Below, piece after piece: positions 16,237 through 24,444 of a stretch of DNA of 64,000 nt. A program made the translations under genes and the position numbers. The stretch spans positions 31,457 through 95,456 of the forward strand of contig NZ_FWXD01000016.1 in the NCBI RefSeq assembly GCF_900176275.1, in the 5' to 3' direction. Numbering within the stretch: position 1 is the first letter of the stretch; every line of letters starts with the position of its first letter. The notes under the pieces are model-generated. The model ran no database searches. It was not told where the DNA came from and saw only the letters and a program-made list of their open reading frames with translations. Source of the DNA: Andreprevotia lacus DSM 23236 (lineage in GTDB: Bacteria; Pseudomonadota; Gammaproteobacteria; Burkholderiales; Chitinibacteraceae).

Positions 16237-16258
16237 AGCACACACCACCGCGTGTAAT
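16237..16258 (-). promoter_or_regulatory. 22-bp operator-like site 1 (ATTACACGC-N5-TGTG)
   Basis: Read on the minus strand the site is ATTACACGC, five bases, TGTGTGCT. It lies immediately after the stop codon of the gene at 16259-16801. It is one of seven sites sharing ATTACACRC-N5-TGTG. Confidence 0.45.
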
Positions 16259-16801
16259 TTAATACGGACCGGCCGCACGGAAATGCGCCACCGTGCCCGC
16301 CGTGAACATGCCCGGCTTGCGCAGCACCAGCTCACGCTCGGCCTGGTGCAGCTGGCCATCCAGCGTGGCGTACACCTCGTCGCGGTAGCGCTGCGCCGTC
16401 TGCTTGCCGCGCGCCATGATGCTGCGCAGCCGCTCCACCCCGCCATGCGCGCTGCGGCGAGTGCCATCGCCGCCCAGCCACATCAGCACCGCCTGCGCGG
16501 CAGCCGCCTCGCCGTGCGGTATTTCCAGCAGGCCAGCCAGCCACTGCGCCGCAGCAGCCCGCTCGAAAAACCCTGCCCGCGCCAACAGCAAGCCCGCGCC
16601 CAGCTGCGGAAAATCGTCGCGCTCCAGCTGCGCCAGCAACTGCGCCGCCTGGCCGTGCAGCTCGTGCCCATCCAGCTCGCCCGGCACCGGCTTGCCGCCC
16701 GTGCGCGCCCGCAGCAGCGCCAGCACCGAATCGCCATAGCCCGAGCGGCTCACACACTCCAGCGCCCACGCCACCGCCCTGATCACACCACTGAACTGCA
16801 T
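16259..16801 (-). CDS. Unknown soluble protein downstream of the lysis genes
   Basis: A 180-residue protein starting MQFSGVIRAVAWALECVSRS with a GGGAAGGGA ribosome-binding site. It is helical and Ala/Leu-rich (AAQLLAQLERDDFPQLGAGL; AAAAQAVLMWLGGDGTRRSA) with a charged C-terminal segment RDEVYATLDGQLHQAERELV. I recognise no family. It lies downstream of the Rz/Rz1 cassette on the same strand. A tandem repeat array with three operator-like sites lies between them, so it may have its own promoter. Phage origin is inferred from context only. Confidence 0.55.
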   Translation of the reverse strand: MQFSGVIRAVAWALECVSRSGYGDSVLALLRARTGGKPVPGELDGHELHGQAAQLLAQLERDDFPQLGAGLLLARAGFFERAAAAQWLAGLLEIPHGEAAAAQAVLMWLGGDGTRRSAHGGVERLRSIMARGKQTAQRYRDEVYATLDGQLHQAERELVLRKPGMFTAGTVAHFRAAGPY

Positions 16802-17068
16802 CTGTCCCTTCCCCTTTCTGCCTATCGCCCGATTTACCCACCACGACACCAGCGCCCGGCACCCTCTGTGCCGCACGCCGCTTGACCACGACGCGTAGAA
16901 ACCACGCCCGGTACGGCTCCCGCACACAACCGGTGCAATGCGCTGCGCTTATTGCACCCTACGGCGCAGCACCATCAAACCACCACACGTAGGGCGCAAT
17001 GAGCAAAGCGAATTGCGCCGTACACACTCACACCCACACCCACACCCAAACTCACACCAAGCCACACA

Positions 17069-17090
17069 AGAGCACACGCAAGCGTGTAAT
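17069..17090 (-). promoter_or_regulatory. 22-bp operator-like site 2
   Basis: On the minus strand: ATTACACGC, TTGCG, TGTGCTCT. Part of the tandem array upstream of the gene at 16259-16801. Confidence 0.45.
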
Positions 17091-17221
17091 TAACTCAACC
17101 GGCCTGCTCTACGCCCGCAGCGCGTAGGGCGCAATGAGCCCGGCGAATTGCGCCGCACACACCCACACCCACACCCACACCCACACCCACACCCACACTC
17201 AAACTCACACCAAGACACACA

Positions 17222-17243
17222 AAAGCACACGCAAGCGTGTAAT
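17222..17243 (-). promoter_or_regulatory. 22-bp operator-like site 3
   Basis: On the minus strand: ATTACACGC, TTGCG, TGTGCTTT. Duplicate of site 2, 153 bases further on. Confidence 0.45.
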
Positions 17244-17322
17244 TAGCTCAATCGGCCTGCTCTACGCCTGCAGCGCGTAGGGCGCAATGAGCCCGGCGAA
17301 TTGCGCCGCACACCTGCCCAGA

Positions 17323-17344
17323 GAAACACACAAAAGCGTGTAAT
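17323..17344 (-). promoter_or_regulatory. 22-bp operator-like site 4
   Basis: On the minus strand: ATTACACGC, TTTTG, TGTGTTTC. It lies 5 bases past the stop of the 49-residue membrane protein. Confidence 0.45.
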
Positions 17345-17348
17345 TAAA

Positions 17349-17498
17349 TCAATCAACCTGCCCCACACTCGCAACATCACCCGGCGTACGCCCCTTGCGC
17401 CGCCAATCGGCCCACCAGCACCACGCACCGGCCAGCAACAAGCCCGCCTTGATCACCAGCAAGATCAGCAAACCCCACCACAACAGCACCGTAAACAT
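17349..17498 (-). CDS. 49-residue membrane protein coupled to the spanin gene
   Basis: The start ATG overlaps the stop of the Rz-like gene (TGATG at 17496-17500). The product begins MFTVLLWWGLLILLVIKAGL, a membrane helix, continues LLAGAWCWWADWRRKGRTPG and ends ASVGQVD. A hydrophobic N-terminus followed by a basic Trp-rich tail fits a small cytoplasmic-tailed inner-membrane protein. Position in a lysis cassette suggests an accessory lysis or holin-like function, but it is shorter than typical holins. Confidence 0.6.
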   Translation of the reverse strand: MFTVLLWWGLLILLVIKAGLLLAGAWCWWADWRRKGRTPGDVASVGQVD

Positions 17499-18061
17499 CA
17501 CGGCGTGGCCGCCACATCGCGCCACCACGCCTGCCAGCCTGCGGCCACCTGATACAGCTCGGCGCAGCGGGCGTAGTTGTCGGCCACCGTTGCCATCAGC
17601 TCGCCATCGCTGACGCCGGCAGCGGCAGGGGCTTGAGCATCGGCAACGGTTGCAACAGGCGTGCCGGTGGCCGGGGCAGCAGTGGCGACGGCTGCGGCGG
17701 CACGGTCGTGCAAGCGGCGAGCAGCAGCAGGCAGCTGCACGGCAACATGATTTTGCGCATAGGTTTTTACCTCCTCGGCCAGCTGCGCCTGCAGGCGGGC
17801 GCGCGCCACATCCTGCCCCGCCAGCGTTTGCGCATGCGCAGCCAGCAATGATTGATAACGGTTTTCCTGCGCCAGCCGCACTTCACGCGCCGCCAGCGCC
17901 TCGGCCCGCGCCGCCTGATCGCGCTGCGCAAACCCGCTGCGATACCCGGCCGCAAACAAGGCGAGCACCAGCAGCAACACCGCCCCGCCCGCCAGCAACG
18001 CCCGCGTCAACGCCCCGGCAGGCCACACCGCCTGCCAGCCGGCCAGCAGCACGCTTAACAC
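17498..18061 (-). CDS. Rz-like inner-membrane spanin (phage lysis)
   Basis: A 187-residue protein from a GTG start, with GAGGTGG upstream, overlapping the preceding gene by 7 bases. It has one N-terminal membrane helix at about residues 15-40 (ALLAGGAVLLLVLALFAAGY), a basic/acidic coiled-coil-like periplasmic part (QAARAEALAAREVRLAQENR; ARLQAQLAEEVKTYAQNH), and a C-terminal VSDGELMATVADNYARCAEL. This is the layout of Rz (i-spanin), which joins an outer-membrane Rz1 to disrupt the envelope in the last step of lysis. The embedded lipoprotein frame at 17596-17760 is strong support. The exact GTG start is uncertain. Confidence 0.75.
   Translation of the reverse strand: MLSVLLAGWQAVWPAGALTRALLAGGAVLLLVLALFAAGYRSGFAQRDQAARAEALAAREVRLAQENRYQSLLAAHAQTLAGQDVARARLQAQLAEEVKTYAQNHVAVQLPAAARRLHDRAAAAVATAAPATGTPVATVADAQAPAAAGVSDGELMATVADNYARCAELYQVAAGWQAWWRDVAATP
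17596..17760 (-). CDS. Rz1-like outer-membrane spanin lipoprotein, embedded in the Rz gene
   Basis: A 54-residue frame lies wholly inside the Rz-like gene in the +1 frame. It has an excellent GAGGAGG ribosome-binding site 9 bases before ATG, and an N-terminus MRKIMLPCSCLLLLAACTT with a lipobox (LLAAC, Cys 17). The mature part is very proline-rich (TVPPQPSPLLPRPPARLLQP), as expected for Rz1. Embedded Rz1 genes of this size and composition are characteristic of phage lambda-like lysis cassettes. Confidence 0.8.
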   Translation of the reverse strand: MRKIMLPCSCLLLLAACTTVPPQPSPLLPRPPARLLQPLPMLKPLPLPASAMAS

Positions 18062-18255
18062 GACGCCACCTCGCGGCGCAGCTGCGCAATGCCCGGCCAG
18101 ATCGCCGCTACCGCCGGCCGCAAGCGCTTGCCCGCCGCCAGGCGCGGCAACAACACCACCCCGCCCCGGTTCAACGCCCCCCGCTCGGCCACCCCCACCG
18201 CCGCACCATATTGCACACGACCACGGCAGGGCGTGAAATTGAATACCAGCTTCAT
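18055..18255 (-). CDS. First gene of the lysis operon, unknown small protein
   Basis: A 66-residue protein starting MKLVFNFTPCRGRVQYGAAV with a very good GGAGGTGG ribosome-binding site. It is basic, with RGALNRGGVVLLPRLAAGKR and a C-terminal IAQLRREVASC. No membrane helix. The Rz-like GTG start overlaps its last codons, so the two are coupled. An operator-like site with an overlapping -35 box lies about 145 bases upstream. I do not recognise the family. Confidence 0.65.
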   Translation of the reverse strand: MKLVFNFTPCRGRVQYGAAVGVAERGALNRGGVVLLPRLAAGKRLRPAVAAIWPGIAQLRREVASC

Positions 18256-18397
18256 TCCACCTCCATTCACATAGAAAGCCACTGCGGCCAGGCGTTACCG
18301 GCAAGCATTCTCGGGCAAAAACCCGCCTGCCTGCCGCGCTGCGCCTGACTGCGCCGGACTGCGCAGTAGCATTACATCAGCGGTACCAGCATATCTT

Positions 18398-18419
18398 ATT
18401 ACACACAAAAATGTGCAAT
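18398..18419 (-). promoter_or_regulatory. 22-bp operator-like site 5 over the lysis-operon promoter
   Basis: On the plus strand: ATTACACAC, AAAAA, TGTGCAAT. On the minus strand the end of the site is TTGCAC, a -35-like box, followed at 17-19 bases by GATATG/TATGCT. A bound protein would cover the -35 box, so repression is the natural reading. Confidence 0.6.
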
Positions 18420-18476
18420 TTGTGGTGTTACGGGGTTGGGGACGGGCCGTACGCAGCGCCTGCCAGACCGCCAGCC

Positions 18477-18502
18477 ACAAAAAACCCCGCCGGGGCGGGG
18501 TT
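18477..18502 (-). terminator. Rho-independent terminator on the minus strand
   Basis: AACCCCGCC / GGCGGGGTT hairpin at 18483-18502, followed on the minus strand by a T-run (A-run on the plus strand at 18477-18482). It faces transcripts arriving from the right, where only the short frame at 18551-18667 is close. Confidence 0.75.
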
Positions 18503-18550
18503 GCATGGATTTTGGGGGCAGGTCTTGCAACCCAACAATTCAAATTGAAA

Positions 18551-18667
18551 TCACTTTGGTGCGCACGATGCCACGGCAAGACGGATTCTCATGGCGGCGA
18601 GAAATGTATGTGCAAGACCTGATCCCGCAATCTTGCCGTTCGATACCTTGATGTGATGCCAGATCAT
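18551..18667 (-). CDS. Possible 38-codon peptide in front of the minus-strand terminator
   Basis: A short frame beginning MIWHHIKVSNGKIAGSGLAH ends 49 bases before the terminator at 18477-18502. Its ribosome-binding site is weak (GGGAAAAC). The support is its position and reasonable composition; it may instead be part of a small RNA or a gene remnant. Confidence 0.25.
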   Translation of the reverse strand: MIWHHIKVSNGKIAGSGLAHTFLAAMRIRLAVASCAPK

Positions 18668-18841
18668 GGGGTTGTTTTCCCTGAGAGGGGCGATGACCCA
18701 TTATCATCGAAGCCCCGCAGTGCACCTACCCACCCACCCCCAATATTTGCAAACACAGACAGATTGACGCTACCGCGCGCCCGGTTCAAGCTGGCGGGCC
18801 TGCACGCCCCGCCGCCCCCATCGCTCCGGATTTAAGCCCGC

Positions 18842-19678
18842 ATGAACGCCCCGCACCGCCGCCTTGCTGCCCTCATCGCCCTCGCCCTGCTGGCCGGCCC
18901 CGCCGCCGCGCAAAACTGGCAGGCGCTGGGCGCCAGCGGCAAGGGTGATGAATTGGCGGTGGATGAAGACAGCCAGGTGCTCAACCCGGCGGGTATTTCG
19001 TCGGCCCGTTTCCGGCTCACCCACGCGCAGGCCGGCACCCTGGGCGATCGGCGCGCCATGCCGGCGGGCTGGCTGGAGACCATCCAGTTCGAGGCGCGCT
19101 GCAGCGAGGGCACTTCGCGCCAGCGCACCCTCAATGCCATTGTCAGCGCTGGCGGGCGCAGCCAGCTGCTGCCGGGCGACAACCGGCCGCTGGCCGGCCC
19201 GTTCACCCCGCCGCAGCCGGGCACACAGGCCGCCACCATGGCCGCCTGGCTGTGCACCGTGCCCGACAACGTCGAGGCCGCGCACCGCTGGCAGCCCATC
19301 CTGCCCGGCAGCCAGGGCGACCAGATTGCCGTCGATGCGCCATCGCTGCGGCAAGGGCGCGATGGCATTGCCAGCGGCTGGTTCAAGCTGGCGCTGGCCC
19401 AGCCACTGGCCGATGGCGATCCGCTGGGCCGCCGCCCGCAAACCATCGTCTACCGCGTCGAGGCGCGCTGCGCCGATCAGCTGGCCCGCTTCACCGCCAC
19501 GCGGCTGTTCACCGGCAAAGACAACCAGTCGCCGCGCTTTGGCGCCGCCAACCACCCGCTCGATACCCCCTACACCCCGGTCGACCCCGGCACTGCCGGC
19601 GCAGTGATGAGCAGCTATCTGTGCCCGGGCAATGCCCAGCCCAGCCAGGCGGCTGCGGCCGAAGGCAAACAGTCATGA
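18842..19678 (+). CDS. Secreted protein with two tandem surface-adhesin-E-like domains
   Basis: A 278-residue protein starting MNAPHRRLAALIALALLAGP with a signal peptide ending AAAQ. The mature part holds two copies of one domain of about 115 residues. Copy 1 runs from WQALGASGKGDELAVDEDSQ to AATMAAWLC, copy 2 from WQPILPGSQGDQIAVDAPSL to AVMSSYLC. Each has an internal FEARC or VEARC and a terminal WLC/YLC, so disulfide bonds within each domain are likely. The W...G..(V/I)D pattern resembles surface-adhesin E modules. Periplasmic or surface location; function unknown. It lies left of the lipoprotein gene at 19866 in the same direction. Confidence 0.65.
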   Translation: MNAPHRRLAALIALALLAGPAAAQNWQALGASGKGDELAVDEDSQVLNPAGISSARFRLTHAQAGTLGDRRAMPAGWLETIQFEARCSEGTSRQRTLNAIVSAGGRSQLLPGDNRPLAGPFTPPQPGTQAATMAAWLCTVPDNVEAAHRWQPILPGSQGDQIAVDAPSLRQGRDGIASGWFKLALAQPLADGDPLGRRPQTIVYRVEARCADQLARFTATRLFTGKDNQSPRFGAANHPLDTPYTPVDPGTAGAVMSSYLCPGNAQPSQAAAAEGKQS

Positions 19679-19865
19679 TCTGCCAGCCCCACCCGTTGCC
19701 AGATGCCGGCACGCTGCCGCTACCAGGCACCGGGCTGGTCTTGCAGCAATAGACCACGCCCCAAGCTGTCTGATTCACACATCACCCGGTCAGCAAGTGT
19801 TGGCGGGTAAATTACCCCGTCATAAGCTGTGTCATCCCGTTTGATGACACCGCCCAGGATCTGCC

Positions 19866-21140
19866 ATGCCCCCATTCCGCCCTACCCTGCTGGCCAGCAC
19901 CTGCGCCGTGCTCGCCGCCACCGCGCTGCTGGCCGGCTGCAGCACCCCCAGCGTGGCCGAGCAATGGGGCACGCAGTTTCGCGCGCTGCAAATGTACCCG
20001 GTGTTCCCGCCGCGTGAAGACGTGCAGCCCGGCGACATTCTGGCGGTGTGCAACAACCGCGCCAGCAGCAAGACCATGCCGATCTCGGCCCACCTGTACC
20101 GGCTGCCCGGCATCAAGGCGCTGCTGGGCCACTATTACGCCGACGACAGCATCGACCTGCCGCCCAACCAGAACCTTGCCAGCGGGGCCATGGCCGAGCG
20201 CAACGACATTTTCAACGCCACGCCCGTGCAGGCCAACCGGCTGCGCAATGTCGCCTTCCCCGATACCTTTGCCGCCCGGCTGGCCAAGGAAGACATCGCC
20301 GCCGTGATTCCGGCCGGTGTCACGCTCAACAACGCCACCATCGGTGCATCGCAGTTTCGCAGCGGCGCGCTCAGCATTCCGTCGGCCTCGTCTTATGGCC
20401 TGCCCACTACCGTACTGCTGCCACCGCTGATGACCGAGCTGGAAGCCGACAACAGCCCGCTGCTGGCCGTACTGGACGCCTACGGCCAAACCTCGCCCTG
20501 CGGCACCAATGGCACCTTGCAGCTGATGCTGGTGCAGGAAGTCTATCTGGCCAACACCATCAAGCTGCAGCTGGAGACCGACAACGAAACGGCGGCCAAA
20601 CTACAGACCAGCTTTATTCCCGCCGCCGGCAGCACTATCGCCAACACCATCAAGAGCGTGCTGGCCGCGCACCAGGCACAGACCGCATCTGCCGCCGCGC
20701 CCACTGGCAAGCCCACCGCCAGCGCCCCGGCCACCGTCCCCCCGGGCCAGTTTGATCCGCAGACCGTGGCCGACGAAATTACCCAAAAGCTCACCACGCT
20801 GGGCAACGCCCAATCAGAGGACACCAGTCTGCCCAACGCCAAAGTAGGCATCAGTGTGGGTAGCACCGGCAGCATCAGCATGTCCAAGACCTTCGTCCAC
20901 CCGGTGGTGGTGGGCTTTAGCGGGGTCAGTATCGGTCTGCAGCAAGCAGAGCACCTGATACCGGACACCGGTACGAAGACAGCCAGCGGCACCAACGCCA
21001 GCAGCCCTCCGGCTGCGGCAGGCTACAAACCGTCACTCAAGTTGGTGCTGAAAAACCTGGCTGGCAATGGCGTCGCGCTCATCTACGCCAAACCCGGCAG
21101 CAAACCCGCTGAACGGGCCTCGGCACCGGTAAAACAGTAG
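19866..21140 (+). CDS. Large lipoprotein, unknown
   Basis: A 424-residue protein with lipobox (TALLAGCST, Cys near residue 25) after an AGGAT ribosome-binding site. The first 230 residues look like a mixed domain (YPVFPPREDVQPGDILAVCN; ISAHLYRLPGIKALLGHYYA), followed by a helical part (EVYLANTIKLQLETDNETAA), an Ala/Thr/Pro-rich linker near residues 275-300, and a C-terminal VGISVGSTGSISMSKTFVHP segment. No enzyme motif is evident. An outer-membrane-anchored structural role is plausible. It follows the secreted adhesin-like gene in the same direction. Confidence 0.7.
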   Translation: MPPFRPTLLASTCAVLAATALLAGCSTPSVAEQWGTQFRALQMYPVFPPREDVQPGDILAVCNNRASSKTMPISAHLYRLPGIKALLGHYYADDSIDLPPNQNLASGAMAERNDIFNATPVQANRLRNVAFPDTFAARLAKEDIAAVIPAGVTLNNATIGASQFRSGALSIPSASSYGLPTTVLLPPLMTELEADNSPLLAVLDAYGQTSPCGTNGTLQLMLVQEVYLANTIKLQLETDNETAAKLQTSFIPAAGSTIANTIKSVLAAHQAQTASAAAPTGKPTASAPATVPPGQFDPQTVADEITQKLTTLGNAQSEDTSLPNAKVGISVGSTGSISMSKTFVHPVVVGFSGVSIGLQQAEHLIPDTGTKTASGTNASSPPAAAGYKPSLKLVLKNLAGNGVALIYAKPGSKPAERASAPVKQ

Positions 21141-21253
21141 CCCCAAACCCGGCCCAGATCCCAAGCCCTGCTGAAGCAGCTTGCGCAATTCAGGCGCGAT
21201 CGGTTCCTGCACTAGCGTCTGCGTGGTGTGCACGCCTGTGCGCAAACCGCCGC

Positions 21254-22573
21254 TCAGCACATGGCAGCTGCCGGCGCAGCGGCTGTCTGGCCTGCCCCCG
21301 CCTGCATCAGCTGCGCCAGCACCGCCAATCCCGCTTGCGGGTCGTCCAGCGCCAGCGGCAGCACGTGCAGGGTCAGCCGCGCGTCGAACTGGAACGGGGC
21401 GATGGGCTTGGCGGCGTTGAAGCGCCCCCAGGCCGGGTAGAGCAGCGCCATGTGGCCGCTGCCTTGCAGGTATTTCTGGCCGTAGGCGTAGAGCTGGTAA
21501 AAGTCGCTCTGGCTCAGCTCGTAGTTGCTGCTGCGCCGGCTGGCATCCAGCAGCTTCCATTTGGCGTCGAGCACCCAGCGCTGCGAGCCCTGTTGCAGCA
21601 GCAAGTCGGGGCGCAGCTGGAAGAAATTGCTGCCCGCGTGCGTGCACAGGTACTGGCTGGTCACCTGGCGATCCAGCCTGGCGCCGGCCGGCAGCGCGGC
21701 GCGCAGGCGTTGCTCTGCATAGCGCTCGAACAGCGTGCTCATCGGGAACAGCAGACTGATGCCGCGATAGCCGCCGGCCACCGCCAGCGGCATGTGGCGG
21801 TACAGGATCAGCTCGCACCACGGCCGCAGCGGCTGGTAGTGCGCCAGCAGACGGTTGTTTTGCCAGGCGCGGAAATCCTGCGCGATATCGCGGCTGGCGG
21901 GCAGGCTGTGCAGCAGGCCGGCCAGCTCGTGCGCCAGTCGCCAGTTGCCGCTGTCTTGCGTGTGCTTGCACACCACATCCAGCGCGGCCTTGAGCAAGCG
22001 ATTCTCGGCGCGATCCGGCGTGTAGATATCGTGGCGCAGGTGAAGCAGATGCGCACGGCCGGGCGGCTGGCGCATTTGCCGCACCACATCCAGCTGGCCG
22101 CGCAGAAAGCGCTGTTCTTCTTCCACCCGCTGATAATCAAAACGCAGCCCGCGCTTGAGCAGATGATCCAGCGCCAGCAAGAATTGCTGCATCACCCATT
22201 CGGCCAGCGGCGCATCGTACAACGCCAGGCTGGCTTGCTCGGCATTGCGCGTGGGCAATTCCAGCGCGGCGGCAATCATGCGCTGCAGCAGGGCGCGCGC
22301 GGCGGGCACGCAATCTTGTTCCTCGCAGTGCTTGGGCAGGATTTCGATCACCTGGCCGCACGGGGTTTCCAGCACGCCTACGTAGTGATCGAGTTTGAGC
22401 CAGCGCCGGCCATCCACCTGCAACAAGCTGGCGCCGTTGCTGCGAAAGCGGCCGGCCAGCTCGCACAGCCAGTCAAACGCGCTGGCGCTGATGTGCGCTT
22501 CGTCCAGCGTGTTGCGCGCCAGCGGCGCGGTGGTAAGGCGCGCGTATTCGCGCACCACGATGGGGGCTGGCAT
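21254..22573 (-). CDS. mcrC: McrC-type nuclease subunit of a modification-dependent restriction system
   Basis: A 439-residue protein. The N-terminal half has the McrC-type WLKLDHYVGVLETPCGQVIE and ILPKH; the C-terminal half carries the PD-(D/E)xK nuclease core RPDLLLQQGSQRWVLDAKWK (Asp, then D-A-K). McrC supplies the nuclease that is driven along DNA by McrB hexamers. Its ATG overlaps the McrB stop as TGATG, so translation is coupled. It is the second gene of a minus-strand pair. Length and motif order fit the family well. Confidence 0.9.
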   Translation of the reverse strand: MPAPIVVREYARLTTAPLARNTLDEAHISASAFDWLCELAGRFRSNGASLLQVDGRRWLKLDHYVGVLETPCGQVIEILPKHCEEQDCVPAARALLQRMIAAALELPTRNAEQASLALYDAPLAEWVMQQFLLALDHLLKRGLRFDYQRVEEEQRFLRGQLDVVRQMRQPPGRAHLLHLRHDIYTPDRAENRLLKAALDVVCKHTQDSGNWRLAHELAGLLHSLPASRDIAQDFRAWQNNRLLAHYQPLRPWCELILYRHMPLAVAGGYRGISLLFPMSTLFERYAEQRLRAALPAGARLDRQVTSQYLCTHAGSNFFQLRPDLLLQQGSQRWVLDAKWKLLDASRRSSNYELSQSDFYQLYAYGQKYLQGSGHMALLYPAWGRFNAAKPIAPFQFDARLTLHVLPLALDDPQAGLAVLAQLMQAGAGQTAAAPAAAMC

Positions 22574-24444
22574 CAGGCCGCCGCCCCGCCAGGCTGGGCG
22601 AGGATTTGCCGGTAGGCATCGGCGTTGGTAAAGGCGGCCTCGTTCAACCGCCAGCGCTTGCCCAGGTTGAGCTGCCCCACGCCCGGGAACAGCACGGCGG
22701 CATCCAGCGCGTCATCTTCCACGATAAAGCCCTGCCCATCCTTGCTCTGGTCATTGAGCACCCAGGCGATGCGCTCCCAGTCTTCAAAGAAGTATTCCTG
22801 CAGCAGCGGCAGGATGTTCTGGCGGAAGATGGCCGTCAGCCGCGCCAGCGTGGGATCACTTTGCAAGGGCATGAACCAGGCATGGCCCAGGCAATGATCG
22901 CGGTCAAGCAGCGCGGCAATGCGCTGGTTCATCAGCTGCAGCAGCGCGCCGATGTTGATGCCCTCGACCAGCACATCGTTCAGCAATTCGGGCTGCGGCG
23001 GCATGTCGACAAAGGTAAAGCGGCGGCGCAAGGCCACATCCAGCCCGGCCAGCGAGCGATCGGCGGTATTCATGGTGCCGATCAGATAAACATTGGCCGG
23101 CACGCTGAACGGCTTTTTGGAATACGGCAGGGTCACCGACAAAGCCTCATCCGCCCCGGCGCGCTTGGACGGCTCGATCAAGGTGATCAGCTCGCCAAAA
23201 ATGCGCGAGATATTGCCACGGTTGATTTCGTCGATGATGAGCACATGCGGCTCGTGACGCGGCGCAGCCACGCCCTGCACAACCGGCTGAGCGCCATGCG
23301 CCTGCAGGTGTTCCTGCAGCTCGCCCCAGCTGAAGCGATCCAGCTGGTAAACCGTTTTCATGGTAAAGCGCTTGCCTGCATTGAGCGGGGCAATCGGCAG
23401 CTGCAAATCGCGGTACAGCCAGCGCACCGGGCGCACATGGTTATAGTCGCTGCGCACGCCCTCGTGCGGCTGGGTATCAAAGCGGTAATCGCCGCTGACC
23501 ACGCCGATGGCCTCGATCAGATCGGCCGAGCGAATGCACAGCACAATGTCGCCCACCGCCATTTCCTCGGCGAAATAGCGCAAGGTGCCCTTGTCGCCCG
23601 AACCCAGCTCCTCATGGTAGGCATTCTCTTCGCCAGACTGCCGCAAATCGCCGGTCTCGCCCCAACCGATGCGCGCCTCGCCGTGATTCAGGCACCAGGT
23701 TTTGGTGGGCGAGTTGCCCGCGCTGTTGATCGACATTTTCCAGATGGTTGGATTGGGCCGGATGCCGACGTCTGCCTCGGGCTTGCCAAAGCGCGCATCG
23801 TCGCAAATGCGCTTGAACACGCCCGGCTCGATGCGGTACTCCACCTGCTTGTCGTCATTGCTCTCGGCGCGCAGGCCCTCCACAAAGTCCTCGTAGCTAA
23901 AGCTTTGGTGGAAGGTGACAAAGCGGATGCGCTGCTCGCCCGCCAGCCGGTCAAACTCGGCCTTGAGCGCCTTGCGGTCATTGGCATGCTGCCGCAGATA
24001 GGCCGGGGCCAAAATGGCCAGCGCCTGGTTGATGGTATGAAACGTCTTGCCCGTGCCCGGCGGGCCGAACAGGATCTGGTTGAGCGGCTGGGCTTGCATG
24101 GTATCGAGGGTAGTCATCGCTGCGGTCGTGTTGCCTGCGCTTTGCAAGCGTTGCTGAAAAGCCAGCCAGGCGCGCAGGCCGGCTTGCACATTGTTGCTGT
24201 TGGCGCCGCCCACGTCGGCATGAATGCCGCCGCTGCGGTATTGCTGCGTCATGCCCTGCAGCCGCGCCAGATCGTGTATGGCAAACACCGATTGCCCGCA
24301 ATGCTTGCTGATGGCATTCAGGCCGGACACATACACGCTCACCGTGTTGGCAGTCTTGCCATCGGCCAGCAAATAATCCTCAAAACGCTGCCGGTAGTGG
24401 CTGATGCTGGCTTCAGCATCCAGGGGCAGATCGGGGGCGGTCAT
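22573..24444 (-). CDS. mcrB: McrB-type AAA+ GTPase with an inserted modified-base-reader-like domain
   Basis: A 623-residue protein (start MTAPDLP; a TTG 36 bases upstream is an alternative). Residues 10-100 form a helical N-terminal domain (HYRQRFEDYLLADGKTANTV). Walker A GPPGTGKT is at 127-134, Walker B VLIIDEINRG at 401-410 and the McrB signature TMNTADRS at 457-464. The 265 residues between Walker A and B are unusually long and hold an EVE/YTH-like block (IWKMSINSAGNSPTKTWCLN; EEMAVGDIVLCIRSADLIEA; IGVVSGDYRF). EVE-type domains read modified bases, so target recognition may lie inside the motor. It restricts DNA containing modified cytosines in known McrBC systems. Confidence 0.9.
   Translation of the reverse strand: MTAPDLPLDAEASISHYRQRFEDYLLADGKTANTVSVYVSGLNAISKHCGQSVFAIHDLARLQGMTQQYRSGGIHADVGGANSNNVQAGLRAWLAFQQRLQSAGNTTAAMTTLDTMQAQPLNQILFGPPGTGKTFHTINQALAILAPAYLRQHANDRKALKAEFDRLAGEQRIRFVTFHQSFSYEDFVEGLRAESNDDKQVEYRIEPGVFKRICDDARFGKPEADVGIRPNPTIWKMSINSAGNSPTKTWCLNHGEARIGWGETGDLRQSGEENAYHEELGSGDKGTLRYFAEEMAVGDIVLCIRSADLIEAIGVVSGDYRFDTQPHEGVRSDYNHVRPVRWLYRDLQLPIAPLNAGKRFTMKTVYQLDRFSWGELQEHLQAHGAQPVVQGVAAPRHEPHVLIIDEINRGNISRIFGELITLIEPSKRAGADEALSVTLPYSKKPFSVPANVYLIGTMNTADRSLAGLDVALRRRFTFVDMPPQPELLNDVLVEGINIGALLQLMNQRIAALLDRDHCLGHAWFMPLQSDPTLARLTAIFRQNILPLLQEYFFEDWERIAWVLNDQSKDGQGFIVEDDALDAAVLFPGVGQLNLGKRWRLNEAAFTNADAYRQILAQPGGAAA

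Larger units (their letters stand above)
16990..17344. repeat. Tandem array: three units of REP + CACACC hexamers + operator-like site
   Basis: Units begin with GTAGGGCGCAATGAGC at 16990, 17124 and 17277. The first two continue with a (CACACC)n minisatellite, differing in hexamer number (unit lengths 134 and 153 bases); the third lacks the hexamers. Each ends with GCGTGTAAT, the right half of an operator-like site. Hexamer tracts of this kind can change copy number. Confidence 0.85.

Noticed and set aside
16990..17344. CRISPR array
   Set aside because: Repeat units have no unique spacers of constant size; they are tandem duplications with hexamer minisatellites.
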